Of a stretch of 64,000 nucleotides of DNA, positions 17,917-25,178 are shown piece after piece (position 1 is the first letter of the stretch; each line of letters starts with the position of its first letter). The position numbers were made by a program, and so were the translations under genes. The notes under the pieces were generated by a model that worked only from the letters and a program-made list of their open reading frames with translations, ran no database searches and was not told the DNA's origin. Location: assembly GCF_002105465.1 (NCBI RefSeq), contig NZ_NCSQ01000174.1:1-64000 (forward strand), in the 5' to 3' direction. The DNA is from Aquidulcibacter paucihalophilus (GTDB lineage Bacteria > Pseudomonadota > Alphaproteobacteria > Caulobacterales > Aquidulcibacteraceae).

Positions 17917-20358
17917 ATGGGTGCGCGCACACGGTCAAAGATGGATGGTTTGCAATGGCGGCAGCGCGTCACACGTGACGGGCTGTTGGGTGCTGGCATT
18001 GTAGCAGGATCGGCCATCAGCCTTGCAACCCTGACCTTCAATGCCCAAGATCCCAGTTGGAATGTGGCGGGCGGCGAGAAAGTCAGCAATTGGTTGGGTG
18101 AGCCTGGCGCGGCTTTGGCCGACTTTGTACTGCAAATCCTGGGTATTGGTATCATCCCGGCCCTCTTGGCCTTGATCGGCTTTTGCTTCCTTGCTCTGCT
18201 GCATGGACCAGGTGGAGTTCCCCGCTTGCGCCTACGGGCTTGGTTGGCGACCCTTGGTGTTGTGATGTTTGCGGCCGCCGTTTCGGGCCTGCCCCATGCC
18301 CCTTCTTGGCCAATGCGAACCGGGCTGGGCGGCTTGATTGGTGACGCCGTCTTGCACGTCCTTGCCCTGCCCTTCGCCGGGGCCCAAAGTGGGGAAGGCT
18401 TTGGTGCGGTCATCGCGTTTGCGATGGCGCTGGCATGCGGGGCAGTAGCGATGCAATTAAAGCGCAGCGACCTGGATGCCGCGATTGATGCGGCGACCTA
18501 TGGCTGGGCCAGCCTGCGGGTCGCCGCCGATGATGTGACGGCGCGCTTTGGCGGTACCAAGGCTCCGGCCCGCAAAAGCACCAGCAGCGCGCGCAAGAAG
18601 TCTGAGCGCCCTGTGGCAACACGTGACATCGACCCCCATGATGTGGCCTCCATCGCCGCCCGCTTTGCCCCAACAGACGCGAAAGCCGGTGTCGCGCGCG
18701 ATGTCTGGCGGGAGCCCGAGGTTCACACCACCAGCTATGAAGCCCCTGGCTATCTCGCTGGCGATATTCCCATTGAGCGGCCCAAAGCCCCCCGCCAGTC
18801 CGAACGTGCAGGCCGCGAGGCCCAGGGGGTTCTGCCCATGTATCCGGCAGGGCCAGACTTTCAATTGCCGCGCCTCGACCTATTGGCCAAGCCAAAGCCA
18901 CGTGTAGCCCATCATGATGAAGCGGGCTTGAAGCAAAATGCCCGCCTGTTGATGACCGTCTTGAGCGATTTTGGCGTTAAGGGCGAAATCCTCAACGTCC
19001 GCCCGGGCCCGGTTGTTACCCTCTATGAGCTGGAACCTGCCGCTGGCGTCAAATCAGCCCGCGTGATTGGTTTGGCGGATGATGTGGCGCGCTCGATGTC
19101 GGTACAAGCTTGCCGGATCGCGGTGGTCCCTGGACGCAATGCGATCGGGATCGAACTACCAAATGCCCGGCGCGAAACCGTCTATCTGCGCGACCTGTTG
19201 TCGACCCAAGATTATGAAAGCGGTCGCCAAGAATTGCCACTGGCTTTGGGCGAAACCATTGGTGGGGAGCCCTCGGTCGCAGATCTGGCCCGCATGCCAC
19301 ACTTATTGATCGCAGGGACCACCGGCTCTGGTAAGTCGGTGGGCATCAATGCGATGATCCTGTCGCTTCTCTATAAGATGACGCCCCAGCAGTGCCGCTT
19401 CATCATGATCGACCCCAAAATGCTGGAATTGTCGGTCTATGACGGCATTCCCCATCTGCTCGCCCCGGTTGTGACCGATCCGAAAAAGGCTGTTGCCGCA
19501 CTCAAATGGGCGGTGCGCGAGATGGAAGATCGCTATCGCAAAATGAGCAAGATCGGGGTGCGCAACATCGGTGGCTATAACCAGCGCGCGGCCGAAGCCC
19601 AAGCCAAGAATGAAACCTTCTCGCGCACCATGCAGACCGGCTGGGACCGGGAAACCGGCAAGCCAATCTATGAGACCGAGACCTTTGAGCTTGAACATAT
19701 GCCCTATATCGTCGTGGTGATCGACGAAATGGCCGATCTGATGTTGGTCGCTGGCAAGGATATTGAAGGCGCTGTGCAGCGCTTAGCACAAATGGCGCGG
19801 GCCGCTGGCATCCATCTGATCATGGCAACCCAGCGCCCCTCAGTCGATGTGATCACCGGCACAATCAAAGCCAATTTCCCGACCCGTATCTCTTATTCGG
19901 TGACCTCGAAAATCGACAGCCGCACCATTCTGGGCGAACAGGGTGCCGAACAACTCTTGGGCCAAGGCGACCTGCTCTATATGGCGCAAGGTGGAAAAAT
20001 GCGCCGCTTGCATGGCCCCTTTGTCGCCGACAAGGAAGTGGAAGAAATCGTCGCCAGCTTGAAGGCACAAGGCGCACCGGAATATTTCGACGAAATCACC
20101 GCCGATGCGGACGACGACAATCCCTATGCTGATGGGGCTGATCTCGATGGCATGGCAGGCTCTGGCAATGATTTGTTTGACCGCGCGGTTGCTATTGTCG
20201 CGCGCGACCGCAAAGCCTCAACCTCTTACCTCCAGCGTCGCCTATCCTTGGGCTATAATCGCGCGGCCAGCTTGATTGAGCGCATGGAGCAAGAAGGCAT
20301 GATCAGCCCACCCAACCATGCCGGCAAACGCGAAATCTTGTTGCCGGATCATGGGTGA
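17917..20358 (+). CDS. ftsK: DNA translocase FtsK
   Basis: Septum-located motor that pumps chromosome termini apart and activates XerCD recombination at dif. The 813 residues comprise an N-terminal membrane domain with four helices (about 20-180), a moderately long charged linker (about 185-310), the RecA-like motor with Walker [13 protein letters not shown] (near 466) and Walker [13 protein letters not shown], and a C-terminal winged-helix gamma domain ([25 protein letters not shown], about 745-813) that reads KOPS sequences. The length is usual for an alphaproteobacterial FtsK with a short linker. Confidence 0.97.
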   Translation: MGARTRSKMDGLQWRQRVTRDGLLGAGIVAGSAISLATLTFNAQDPSWNVAGGEKVSNWLGEPGAALADFVLQILGIGIIPALLALIGFCFLALLHGPGGVPRLRLRAWLATLGVVMFAAAVSGLPHAPSWPMRTGLGGLIGDAVLHVLALPFAGAQSGEGFGAVIAFAMALACGAVAMQLKRSDLDAAIDAATYGWASLRVAADDVTARFGGTKAPARKSTSSARKKSERPVATRDIDPHDVASIAARFAPTDAKAGVARDVWREPEVHTTSYEAPGYLAGDIPIERPKAPRQSERAGREAQGVLPMYPAGPDFQLPRLDLLAKPKPRVAHHDEAGLKQNARLLMTVLSDFGVKGEILNVRPGPVVTLYELEPAAGVKSARVIGLADDVARSMSVQACRIAVVPGRNAIGIELPNARRETVYLRDLLSTQDYESGRQELPLALGETIGGEPSVADLARMPHLLIAGTTGSGKSVGINAMILSLLYKMTPQQCRFIMIDPKMLELSVYDGIPHLLAPVVTDPKKAVAALKWAVREMEDRYRKMSKIGVRNIGGYNQRAAEAQAKNETFSRTMQTGWDRETGKPIYETETFELEHMPYIVVVIDEMADLMLVAGKDIEGAVQRLAQMARAAGIHLIMATQRPSVDVITGTIKANFPTRISYSVTSKIDSRTILGEQGAEQLLGQGDLLYMAQGGKMRRLHGPFVADKEVEEIVASLKAQGAPEYFDEITADADDDNPYADGADLDGMAGSGNDLFDRAVAIVARDRKASTSYLQRRLSLGYNRAASLIERMEQEGMISPPNHAGKREILLPDHG

Positions 20359-20436
20359 AGCTTGGGCCCATCCCAGCCGCAGTCACGTCTTCCACTTGGC
20401 CGCAAAATCGCCGTATCGGAAAGCTAGAGCTTAGCC

Positions 20437-21060
20437 ATGAACAGACGTCACCTACTCCTAGCAGGACTTGTTGGCCTGATGCCGGGCATTGGCCAAGCGC
20501 AAGCCTTGTCCGGTGCCCAGCGCACCGCCGCGATTGCCTCACTGGCGCAGTCGATCAATGCCATCACCCGCATCCAAGGCCGTTTCCTGCAGACCAATCC
20601 CGATGGCAGCACGGTCGGCGGGCGCTTTTGGTTGCAGCGGCCCGGTAAAGTGCGGTTTGAATATGACGCCCCCTCACCGCTCTTGCTGATCTCGGATGGC
20701 GCGACGGTTAGCCTGCAAGACAGGCGCTTGCGCACAACCGACCGCTATCCTCTGCGCAAAACGCCCTTGTATTTCCTGCTGAAAGCCAATGTGAGCTTGG
20801 AGAAGGACGTGTTGGTTACCGGGGTAGAAAAACGTGGCGGCATGACCATCATGGCCGTGCGCGATAAGGCGCGGCAGGCCGATGGCGAATTGACCATCAC
20901 GTATGACGACACCGCCAAGCAATTGCGCGAATGGGCGATTGCGGACCGTCAAGGCCGCGTCACGCGCGTGCGCTTGGTCGAAGCTTCCACCGGGGCTGCG
21001 ATCAATCAGAGCCTGTTTGCCACGCCAGGGCCCACCCGCAAATATGATCCCAAAAACTAA
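20437..21060 (+). CDS. lolA: Outer-membrane lipoprotein carrier LolA
   Basis: Periplasmic chaperone that takes lipoproteins from LolCDE to the outer membrane. The 207 residues start with a signal peptide (MNRRHLLLAGLVGLMPGIGQAQA), followed by an incomplete beta-barrel with INAITRIQGRFLQTNPDGST, GRFWLQRPGKVRFEYD and PSPLLLISDGATVSLQD, all typical of LolA. It lies 78 bp behind ftsK on the same strand, an order common in proteobacteria. No LolB gene is visible in the window, as usual in this class. Confidence 0.93.
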   Translation: MNRRHLLLAGLVGLMPGIGQAQALSGAQRTAAIASLAQSINAITRIQGRFLQTNPDGSTVGGRFWLQRPGKVRFEYDAPSPLLLISDGATVSLQDRRLRTTDRYPLRKTPLYFLLKANVSLEKDVLVTGVEKRGGMTIMAVRDKARQADGELTITYDDTAKQLREWAIADRQGRVTRVRLVEASTGAAINQSLFATPGPTRKYDPKN

Positions 21061-21072
21061 AGCTCGCGAAAT

Positions 21073-21090
21073 TGTGACAATTGCGTCACA
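21073..21090 (+). promoter_or_regulatory. Perfect palindrome upstream of the candidate sRNA promoter
   Basis: TGTGAC, 6 bases, GTCACA is an exact inverted repeat 13 bases after the lolA stop and centred about 68 bp before the predicted start of the sRNA. It overlaps a second exact repeat TTGCGT-CAC-ACGCAA (21081-21095). The half-sites resemble the CRP/FNR superfamily but the spacing is two bases longer than a standard CRP site. Confidence 0.4.
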
Positions 21091-21114
21091 CGCAACAATT
21101 AAATACTTTTAATC

Positions 21115-21143
21115 TTGCTTTTGTTTTGGAATGTGTCTATCTT
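21115..21143 (+). promoter_or_regulatory. Candidate promoter for the sRNA downstream of lolA
   Basis: TTGCTT (21115-21120), exactly 17 bases, TATCTT (21138-21143) in a locally A+T-rich stretch, followed by strongly structured G+C-rich sequence. Confidence 0.45.
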
Positions 21144-21149
21144 GCAACT

Positions 21150-21292
21150 CATGGATGCAGGTCATCCGGACTGGCGTCGTCCCCCCGCTTTCAGTCCGCG
21201 ACCGCATTACCATCGCCGGCTTTCTCCCCGGCGCAGACCCGGCGTGCCCTGCGCTGATCGTCTGAACGCCCGGCCTTCATGGTCGGGCGTTT
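21150..21292 (+). ncRNA. Candidate structured small RNA (about 143 nt)
   Basis: The sequence between lolA and the convergent membrane-protein gene has no plausible protein but several exact hairpins. These are CGGACTG/CAGTCCG (21167-21173 with 21192-21198, extended inside by GCG/CGC), CGCCGG/CCGGCG (21214-21219 with 21228-21233) and an alternative GCGCAG/CTGCGC (21231-21236 with 21249-21254). A final 11-bp terminator-like hairpin spans 21265-21291. With the promoter boxes upstream this reads as an independent transcription unit. It matches no RNA family I recognise (not SRP, RNase P, tmRNA or a known riboswitch). It could instead be a structured lolA 3' untranslated region. Confidence 0.45.
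21265..21292 (+). terminator. Terminator-like hairpin after lolA / candidate sRNA
   Basis: AACGCCCG-G-CC (21265-21275) pairs with GG-T-CGGGCGTT (21281-21291) around the loop TTCAT, with one G-T wobble. The T-run is short (TTT then GACGTTT), so termination may be partial. Confidence 0.65.
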
Positions 21293-21311
21293 GACGTTTC
21301 AGGCCCCCCAC

Positions 21312-21995
21312 TCAAAAAGGCTTCACCGCGCCAAAAAAGGCGGTGGTGGCAATCCCGATCCAATAGCAATAAGCAATCATGCGGCCGCGACCGATGGAGA
21401 TTTCCAATTGGGTTTGGGCGGCTTGATTCGGCCCTTCGGCCAGTACCCGAAACAAGGTCGTCCATTCCCGCATGATAAAGCGCAGGCCCAAGCCAAACAC
21501 CAGCATCAGCGCATAGGTGAACATTTTGGCGGGATACCAGTAAGAGCCCGTCTCAATCGCTAAAGGGCCATGGCCCAAGAAGGCAAGAATTGATACCGCA
21601 AAGAGAGCGGGGATCAAGGCAAAGCGAACTTTCTCATCGAGCTTGGTGAGGGCGATGCCGGCATCGGTCTCGCGCTTGATAAAGGCGGCCCAACACAAGG
21701 CCAACCAAGTCAATGCCAAGGCCCACATCATGCCCAGGCCAATCCCATCCAAGAAGGGCACAAAGCCATAGAGATGACCCATGTGCAGCCCAAGCGGAAG
21801 CAGGAGAATAATGCCCGTGCGCGCTAAAATATCAATGCGATAGGCGGTCTCCATATGGCGGCGACGCTCGTCCAAACTAAGGTCGCGATTGGTCACATGG
21901 TAGGAAGTTTGGAACACCCCCCACTCACCACCCAACCAATAGACCATGGCCAATATGTGCAGCCAGCGCACCACATCGACTTCATTGATGACCAT
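21312..21995 (-). CDS. Integral membrane protein of unknown function
   Basis: The 227 residues contain about five to six hydrophobic segments (near 9-30, 60-80, 86-105, 125-142, 155-172 and 202-222). Histidines and aromatic residues fall within or near helices (VVRWLHILAMVYWLGGEWGVFQTSYHV, LLLPLGLHMGHLYG). The first helix with RWLHILAMVYWLGG resembles heme-binding CopD/DUF2269-like membrane proteins, but I cannot assign it securely. It is encoded alone on the minus strand; 45 bp upstream of its start lies a GATATATC element that also occurs in the VOC/DUF1330 intergenic region, so these genes may share control. Confidence 0.7.
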   Translation of the reverse strand: MVINEVDVVRWLHILAMVYWLGGEWGVFQTSYHVTNRDLSLDERRRHMETAYRIDILARTGIILLLPLGLHMGHLYGFVPFLDGIGLGMMWALALTWLALCWAAFIKRETDAGIALTKLDEKVRFALIPALFAVSILAFLGHGPLAIETGSYWYPAKMFTYALMLVFGLGLRFIMREWTTLFRVLAEGPNQAAQTQLEISIGRGRMIAYCYWIGIATTAFFGAVKPF

Positions 21996-22039
21996 GTTTC
22001 CCCTCGACCTCCCCTTGATGGTTCTGTCTCAGCTTAAAT

Positions 22040-22047
22040 GATATATC
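22040..22047 (-). promoter_or_regulatory. GATATATC element upstream of the 21995 membrane-protein gene
   Basis: GATATATC at 22040-22047 in an A+T-rich context (AAATGATATATCCTTTCGC). On the minus strand it shares the pattern GCxAAA-GATATATC-ATT, with one insertion/deletion, with the site at 23996-24017. It may be a second operator for the same regulator. Confidence 0.3.
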
Positions 22048-22083
22048 CTTTCGCACAAGTGACAAAAGAGCGCACCTTGTCTG

Positions 22084-23088
22084 CTATTCCGGCGCGACAC
22101 CGACAACAGCCTTGCCGATGTTTTGGCCCTGCACGAGCCGCTCAAACAGGGCGGGAGCTTGGTCTAGACCGGTCACGCGGTCCTCATGATAGATGAGGCT
22201 ACCTGCATGGATCCACGCGCTGGCCTCTTTCACAAAGGCATCCCACACCGGATAGAAGTCATAGACGACCAGCCCCATAACATGGGCGCGCTTTCCCACG
22301 ATCAGCCCCGCATTCAGGCCGGGCGGGGGTTGGTCTGCATGATATTGATCGACAAGCCCGCACAAGACCATCCGCCCATACAGCGCCAAGCGCATCAGGG
22401 CTTTAGACGCCATATCGGTGGAGACATTTTCGAAATAGACGGTCGGTGCCTCTGGCAAGGCTTCCGTCAGCGCTTGCTCCCAGCCGTCGCTTTTATAATC
22501 GATACAGGCGTCAAAGCCGTAGGTCTCTGTCACCAAAGCGCATTTTTCTGCACCACCTGCAATACCGACAATATGCTTTGCCCCTTTGATGCGCGCAATT
22601 TGGCCCACCGTGCCACCGACTGGGCCTGCCGCAGCATCGACCAGCACCACGTCGCCCGGGCCTACTTTGGCTAATTGCGTTATCCCCGCCCAAGCCGTCA
22701 GGCCCGGCATGCCCAGAACACCTGCATGAGCCGCCAAGGGGGCAGCATTTGGGTTGAGCAGGCGAAAGCTGCCGGGGCCAAGATCGGCCATTTCCCGCCA
22801 GCCCACTTCCATGGCATGCACCCAGTCCCCGGCTTTGACGCCTGCGGCCTTGCTTTCCACGACCTGACAGACTGCGGCTCCGGGGATCGGGTCGACACCC
22901 GGCCGTGGGGCTGGTTCGCCCATATGCTTACCGCGCAGCCGCGAGCCGACATAGGGGTCAAGCGAGAGATGAACGACGCGCCCCAGAACCCCGCCCCCTG
23001 GACAGACGGGGGCATCCATCTCCACGACCGCAAAATCATGGGCACAGGGCCGCGCCGTCAGGATGTGCTTCAGGACGACCTGCTTCAT
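22084..23088 (-). CDS. NADP-dependent oxidoreductase, MDR family (CurA/leukotriene B4 dehydrogenase-like)
   Basis: Zinc-free medium-chain reductase that reduces C=C bonds of enones or allylic aldehydes with NADPH. The 334 residues show the N-terminal GroES-like domain (VHLSLDPYVGSRLRG, AAVCQVVESKAAGVKAGDWV) and a Rossmann domain with VLVDAAAGPVGGTVGQIARIKGA (about 141-163). The zinc-ligand cysteines of alcohol dehydrogenases are absent. Its start overlaps the stop of the upstream VOC gene by four bases (ATGA), so both belong to one operon. The natural substrate is unknown. Confidence 0.9.
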   Translation of the reverse strand: MKQVVLKHILTARPCAHDFAVVEMDAPVCPGGGVLGRVVHLSLDPYVGSRLRGKHMGEPAPRPGVDPIPGAAVCQVVESKAAGVKAGDWVHAMEVGWREMADLGPGSFRLLNPNAAPLAAHAGVLGMPGLTAWAGITQLAKVGPGDVVLVDAAAGPVGGTVGQIARIKGAKHIVGIAGGAEKCALVTETYGFDACIDYKSDGWEQALTEALPEAPTVYFENVSTDMASKALMRLALYGRMVLCGLVDQYHADQPPPGLNAGLIVGKRAHVMGLVVYDFYPVWDAFVKEASAWIHAGSLIYHEDRVTGLDQAPALFERLVQGQNIGKAVVGVAPE

Positions 23089-23978
23089 AACTCCACCACT
23101 TCAAACAAAATGCCATCTGGACCACGCAGGGTGGCCGCCCGCCTGCCTTGATAAATCTCGCCCTGATGCACGGTCGGGGGCGTAATCAGCCATTTAGCGT
23201 GTTCGCGTACCCGCTCGCGGAAGTCCGGCAGCACAATGGTCGAAAGACTAACCCCCTGCGGCAATCGACCCTTCCAGCCAGGGCGCGGCCCTGCGGCTGG
23301 AGGCAATTGGTCAAACTCAAAAAAGACATCGCGGGCGTGGGTTAGGGTTGCGATGGTGAACTTCTGCTCATAGGGCACGCCAAAGGCATTGGCCAGCATC
23401 GTATAGACAATGTCCATGTCCCGCCCAAAGCTCAGCCCCAGCACATTCTGACACCAGTTCAGGGCACCTTGAAGGTCAGAGACCGCGCAAACATGGATGA
23501 ATTGGCGGTCAATCAAGCTGGTGGCACGCGGCAGATCATACATGGGCAGATCGTCGCGAATTTGCGTAAGATAGACGATCTCATCATCCGGGCCTTGAAC
23601 TTGCATCGGATAGATGGCTGGCATGCCATCCAATTCACGCGGCGGACCAATGATTTTGAACGGGCTTTGCAGCATCCGTTCATTCACTTCCAAAACGTCC
23701 TTGACACAGATTTCAATGGCCGCCCAGCCATAGGTTTTGAGGGCTTCATAGTCGGGATGGGGCTGATCCTCGATCAGGCGCAGATAAATCTCAGCCCCGC
23801 TTTCAGGCTGCATCACCACATAAGGCAGGCCCGCGCTTTCGGGCGCACCCCACGAACTAGCAAGGTCGCGCGCCAATACGCCGCTCTCGACCGTGCGATA
23901 AAACAGCCAGTCACGGTATAAAGCCTCAGACCGTTTCAGATCACGGACGTTTAATGTCGCAGCGCGCAAAAGTTTCAC
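23085..23978 (-). CDS. Two-domain VOC (glyoxalase/extradiol dioxygenase-like) family protein
   Basis: The 297 residues contain two vicinal-oxygen-chelate modules. The first begins LRAATLNVRDLKRSEALYRDW and the second DRQFIHVCAVSDLQGALNWCQNVLGLSFG, ending with TLRGPDGILFEVVEL, a typical VOC metal-ligand strand with a terminal Glu. The likely metal ligands are H and E residues of the second module, while the first looks degenerate. It is the first gene of a two-gene minus-strand operon with the MDR reductase and is divergent from DUF1330. This suggests a small catabolic or detoxification unit, but no substrate can be deduced. Confidence 0.85.
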   Translation of the reverse strand: MKLLRAATLNVRDLKRSEALYRDWLFYRTVESGVLARDLASSWGAPESAGLPYVVMQPESGAEIYLRLIEDQPHPDYEALKTYGWAAIEICVKDVLEVNERMLQSPFKIIGPPRELDGMPAIYPMQVQGPDDEIVYLTQIRDDLPMYDLPRATSLIDRQFIHVCAVSDLQGALNWCQNVLGLSFGRDMDIVYTMLANAFGVPYEQKFTIATLTHARDVFFEFDQLPPAAGPRPGWKGRLPQGVSLSTIVLPDFRERVREHAKWLITPPTVHQGEIYQGRRAATLRGPDGILFEVVEL

Positions 23979-23995
23979 TTGCTTCCTCCCTAGAA

Positions 23996-24017
23996 AGCAA
24001 TGGATATATCTTTTGCT
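23996..24017. promoter_or_regulatory. 22-bp near-perfect palindrome between divergent VOC and DUF1330 genes
   Basis: AGCAA-TG-GATATATC-TT-TTGCT reads as an inverted repeat with arms of 5, a central 8-bp palindrome and mismatches only in the two-base spacers. It lies 18 bp upstream of the VOC start and 42 bp upstream of the DUF1330 start, where one dimeric regulator could control both directions. Confidence 0.5.
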
Positions 24018-24058
24018 GAAATTATGGAAGCCAGCAAACCAAGAGTCGAGGACGGACC

Positions 24059-24352
24059 ATGCCAGCCTATATGATTGTCACCGTGCGGGTTCATGATCGC
24101 GAGCGGTTTTTGGAAGTCTATGGCAAACCAACAGCAGCCTTGATTGCCCGCTTTGGCGGCACATACATTGTTCGCGGGCCGGGGTGTGAGAGCTTTGAAG
24201 GGCCGCGTGCCAATGGCCTGTCGGTTGTTGTGTCGGAGTGGCCGAACAAAGCCGCCATTGAGGCCTTTTGGAATAGCCCTGAGTACCAGCCCTTGAAAGC
24301 TGCGCGACAAGCCATCTCAGAGGCCGATGTGCAAGTGGTTGAGGTGGCCTGA
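24059..24352 (+). CDS. DUF1330 family protein
   Basis: The 97 residues have the dimeric alpha-beta barrel pattern of DUF1330: MPAYMIVTVRVHDRERFLEVYG at the start, then FGGTYIVRGPG, VVVSEWPNKAAIEAFWNSPEYQPLKAAR and a final VQVVEV strand. The family has no proven general function. Its stop overlaps the ATG of the next gene (TGATG), making an operon with the exported protein and the acylase that follow. The start is supported by GAGGACGG just upstream. Confidence 0.9.
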   Translation: MPAYMIVTVRVHDRERFLEVYGKPTAALIARFGGTYIVRGPGCESFEGPRANGLSVVVSEWPNKAAIEAFWNSPEYQPLKAARQAISEADVQVVEVA

Positions 24353-25143
24353 TGCGCGCGCTTGCAGCCTTCATAATCGCCCTGATCGCAGCTGGATCGG
24401 CTTGCGCAAAAGGCTTGCCCCCGCCGGGGCCGGATCAGCCCTTAATTGGCGCACGGATGGAGAACCCGGCCTTGAGCGCGCGAACCATCGTTGAACGCGC
24501 AACAGCCCAAGCGGGCGGGGAAAGCTGGCGTCGCCCCACGACCCTGTTTCTGGAAGGCTATGGCACTTTTTATGCCCCAGACGGTACGCCCTTGATTCAT
24601 GAGAGCCACAAGATGTGGCGCGTCTATCCCGAGTTTAAACCCCAAGCCCATAATGCCGATGGCAAAGTACGGATTGAGAGCCGTCGGGGTGGCAAAATCG
24701 TGACATTCTTGGCCTTTGATGGCGCGCGGACCTATGGCCCAGATGGCATTTTGCCCCCGTCGGCGGCAGATAAGCAATGGGCGGAAAATTTTGGTTTTGG
24801 CGTCATCCGCTTTGCCTTGGACCCCGGCTTTACCCTTGCCCGCCAGCCCGATGACCTGGTTGACGGCCAGCCGGTCTATCGGATCGAAGTAACAGACCCC
24901 ACCGGAGCCAAGACCTTGTTTGGTATCTCGCGGGCCGATTATGCCATCCTGTCAGTCGGCTTTGCCACGCCGCGCGGCTGGCATGAACGCATCTATTCCA
25001 ATTTCTATCGCAAGCCCGGCTTATCGTGGGTCCAGCCTGGCCGCATCCGCCTGTATTACAACGGGGTGAAACAGAATGAGATTGTGTGGCGCGATTTCAA
25101 ATTAAATGAGCCGATGGCGGATGGTCTTTTCACCGGACCATGA
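24352..25143 (+). CDS. Exported protein of unknown function
   Basis: The 263 residues begin with a signal peptide (MRALAAFIIALIAAGSACAKG). The mature part is rich in beta-strand-like stretches (TLFLEGYGTFYAPDGTPLIHES, KVRIESRRGGKIVTFLAFDGARTYGPDG, LVDGQPVYRIEVTDPTGAKTLFGIS), reminiscent of LolA/LolB-type half-barrels that carry hydrophobic ligands, although I cannot show homology. It starts within the stop of DUF1330, and its own stop overlaps the region before the acylase gene, so the three are probably co-translated. A periplasmic or outer-membrane role is inferred from the signal peptide only. Confidence 0.7.
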   Translation: MRALAAFIIALIAAGSACAKGLPPPGPDQPLIGARMENPALSARTIVERATAQAGGESWRRPTTLFLEGYGTFYAPDGTPLIHESHKMWRVYPEFKPQAHNADGKVRIESRRGGKIVTFLAFDGARTYGPDGILPPSAADKQWAENFGFGVIRFALDPGFTLARQPDDLVDGQPVYRIEVTDPTGAKTLFGISRADYAILSVGFATPRGWHERIYSNFYRKPGLSWVQPGRIRLYYNGVKQNEIVWRDFKLNEPMADGLFTGP

Positions 25144-25178
25144 TTAGGCTGGCATTTGGTGCCAACGGAGAGCCCGCG

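Noticed and set aside
21073..21090. Canonical CRP binding site
   Set aside because: TGTGA and TCACA are separated by eight bases; a CRP site needs six. Kept only as a palindrome of unknown factor.
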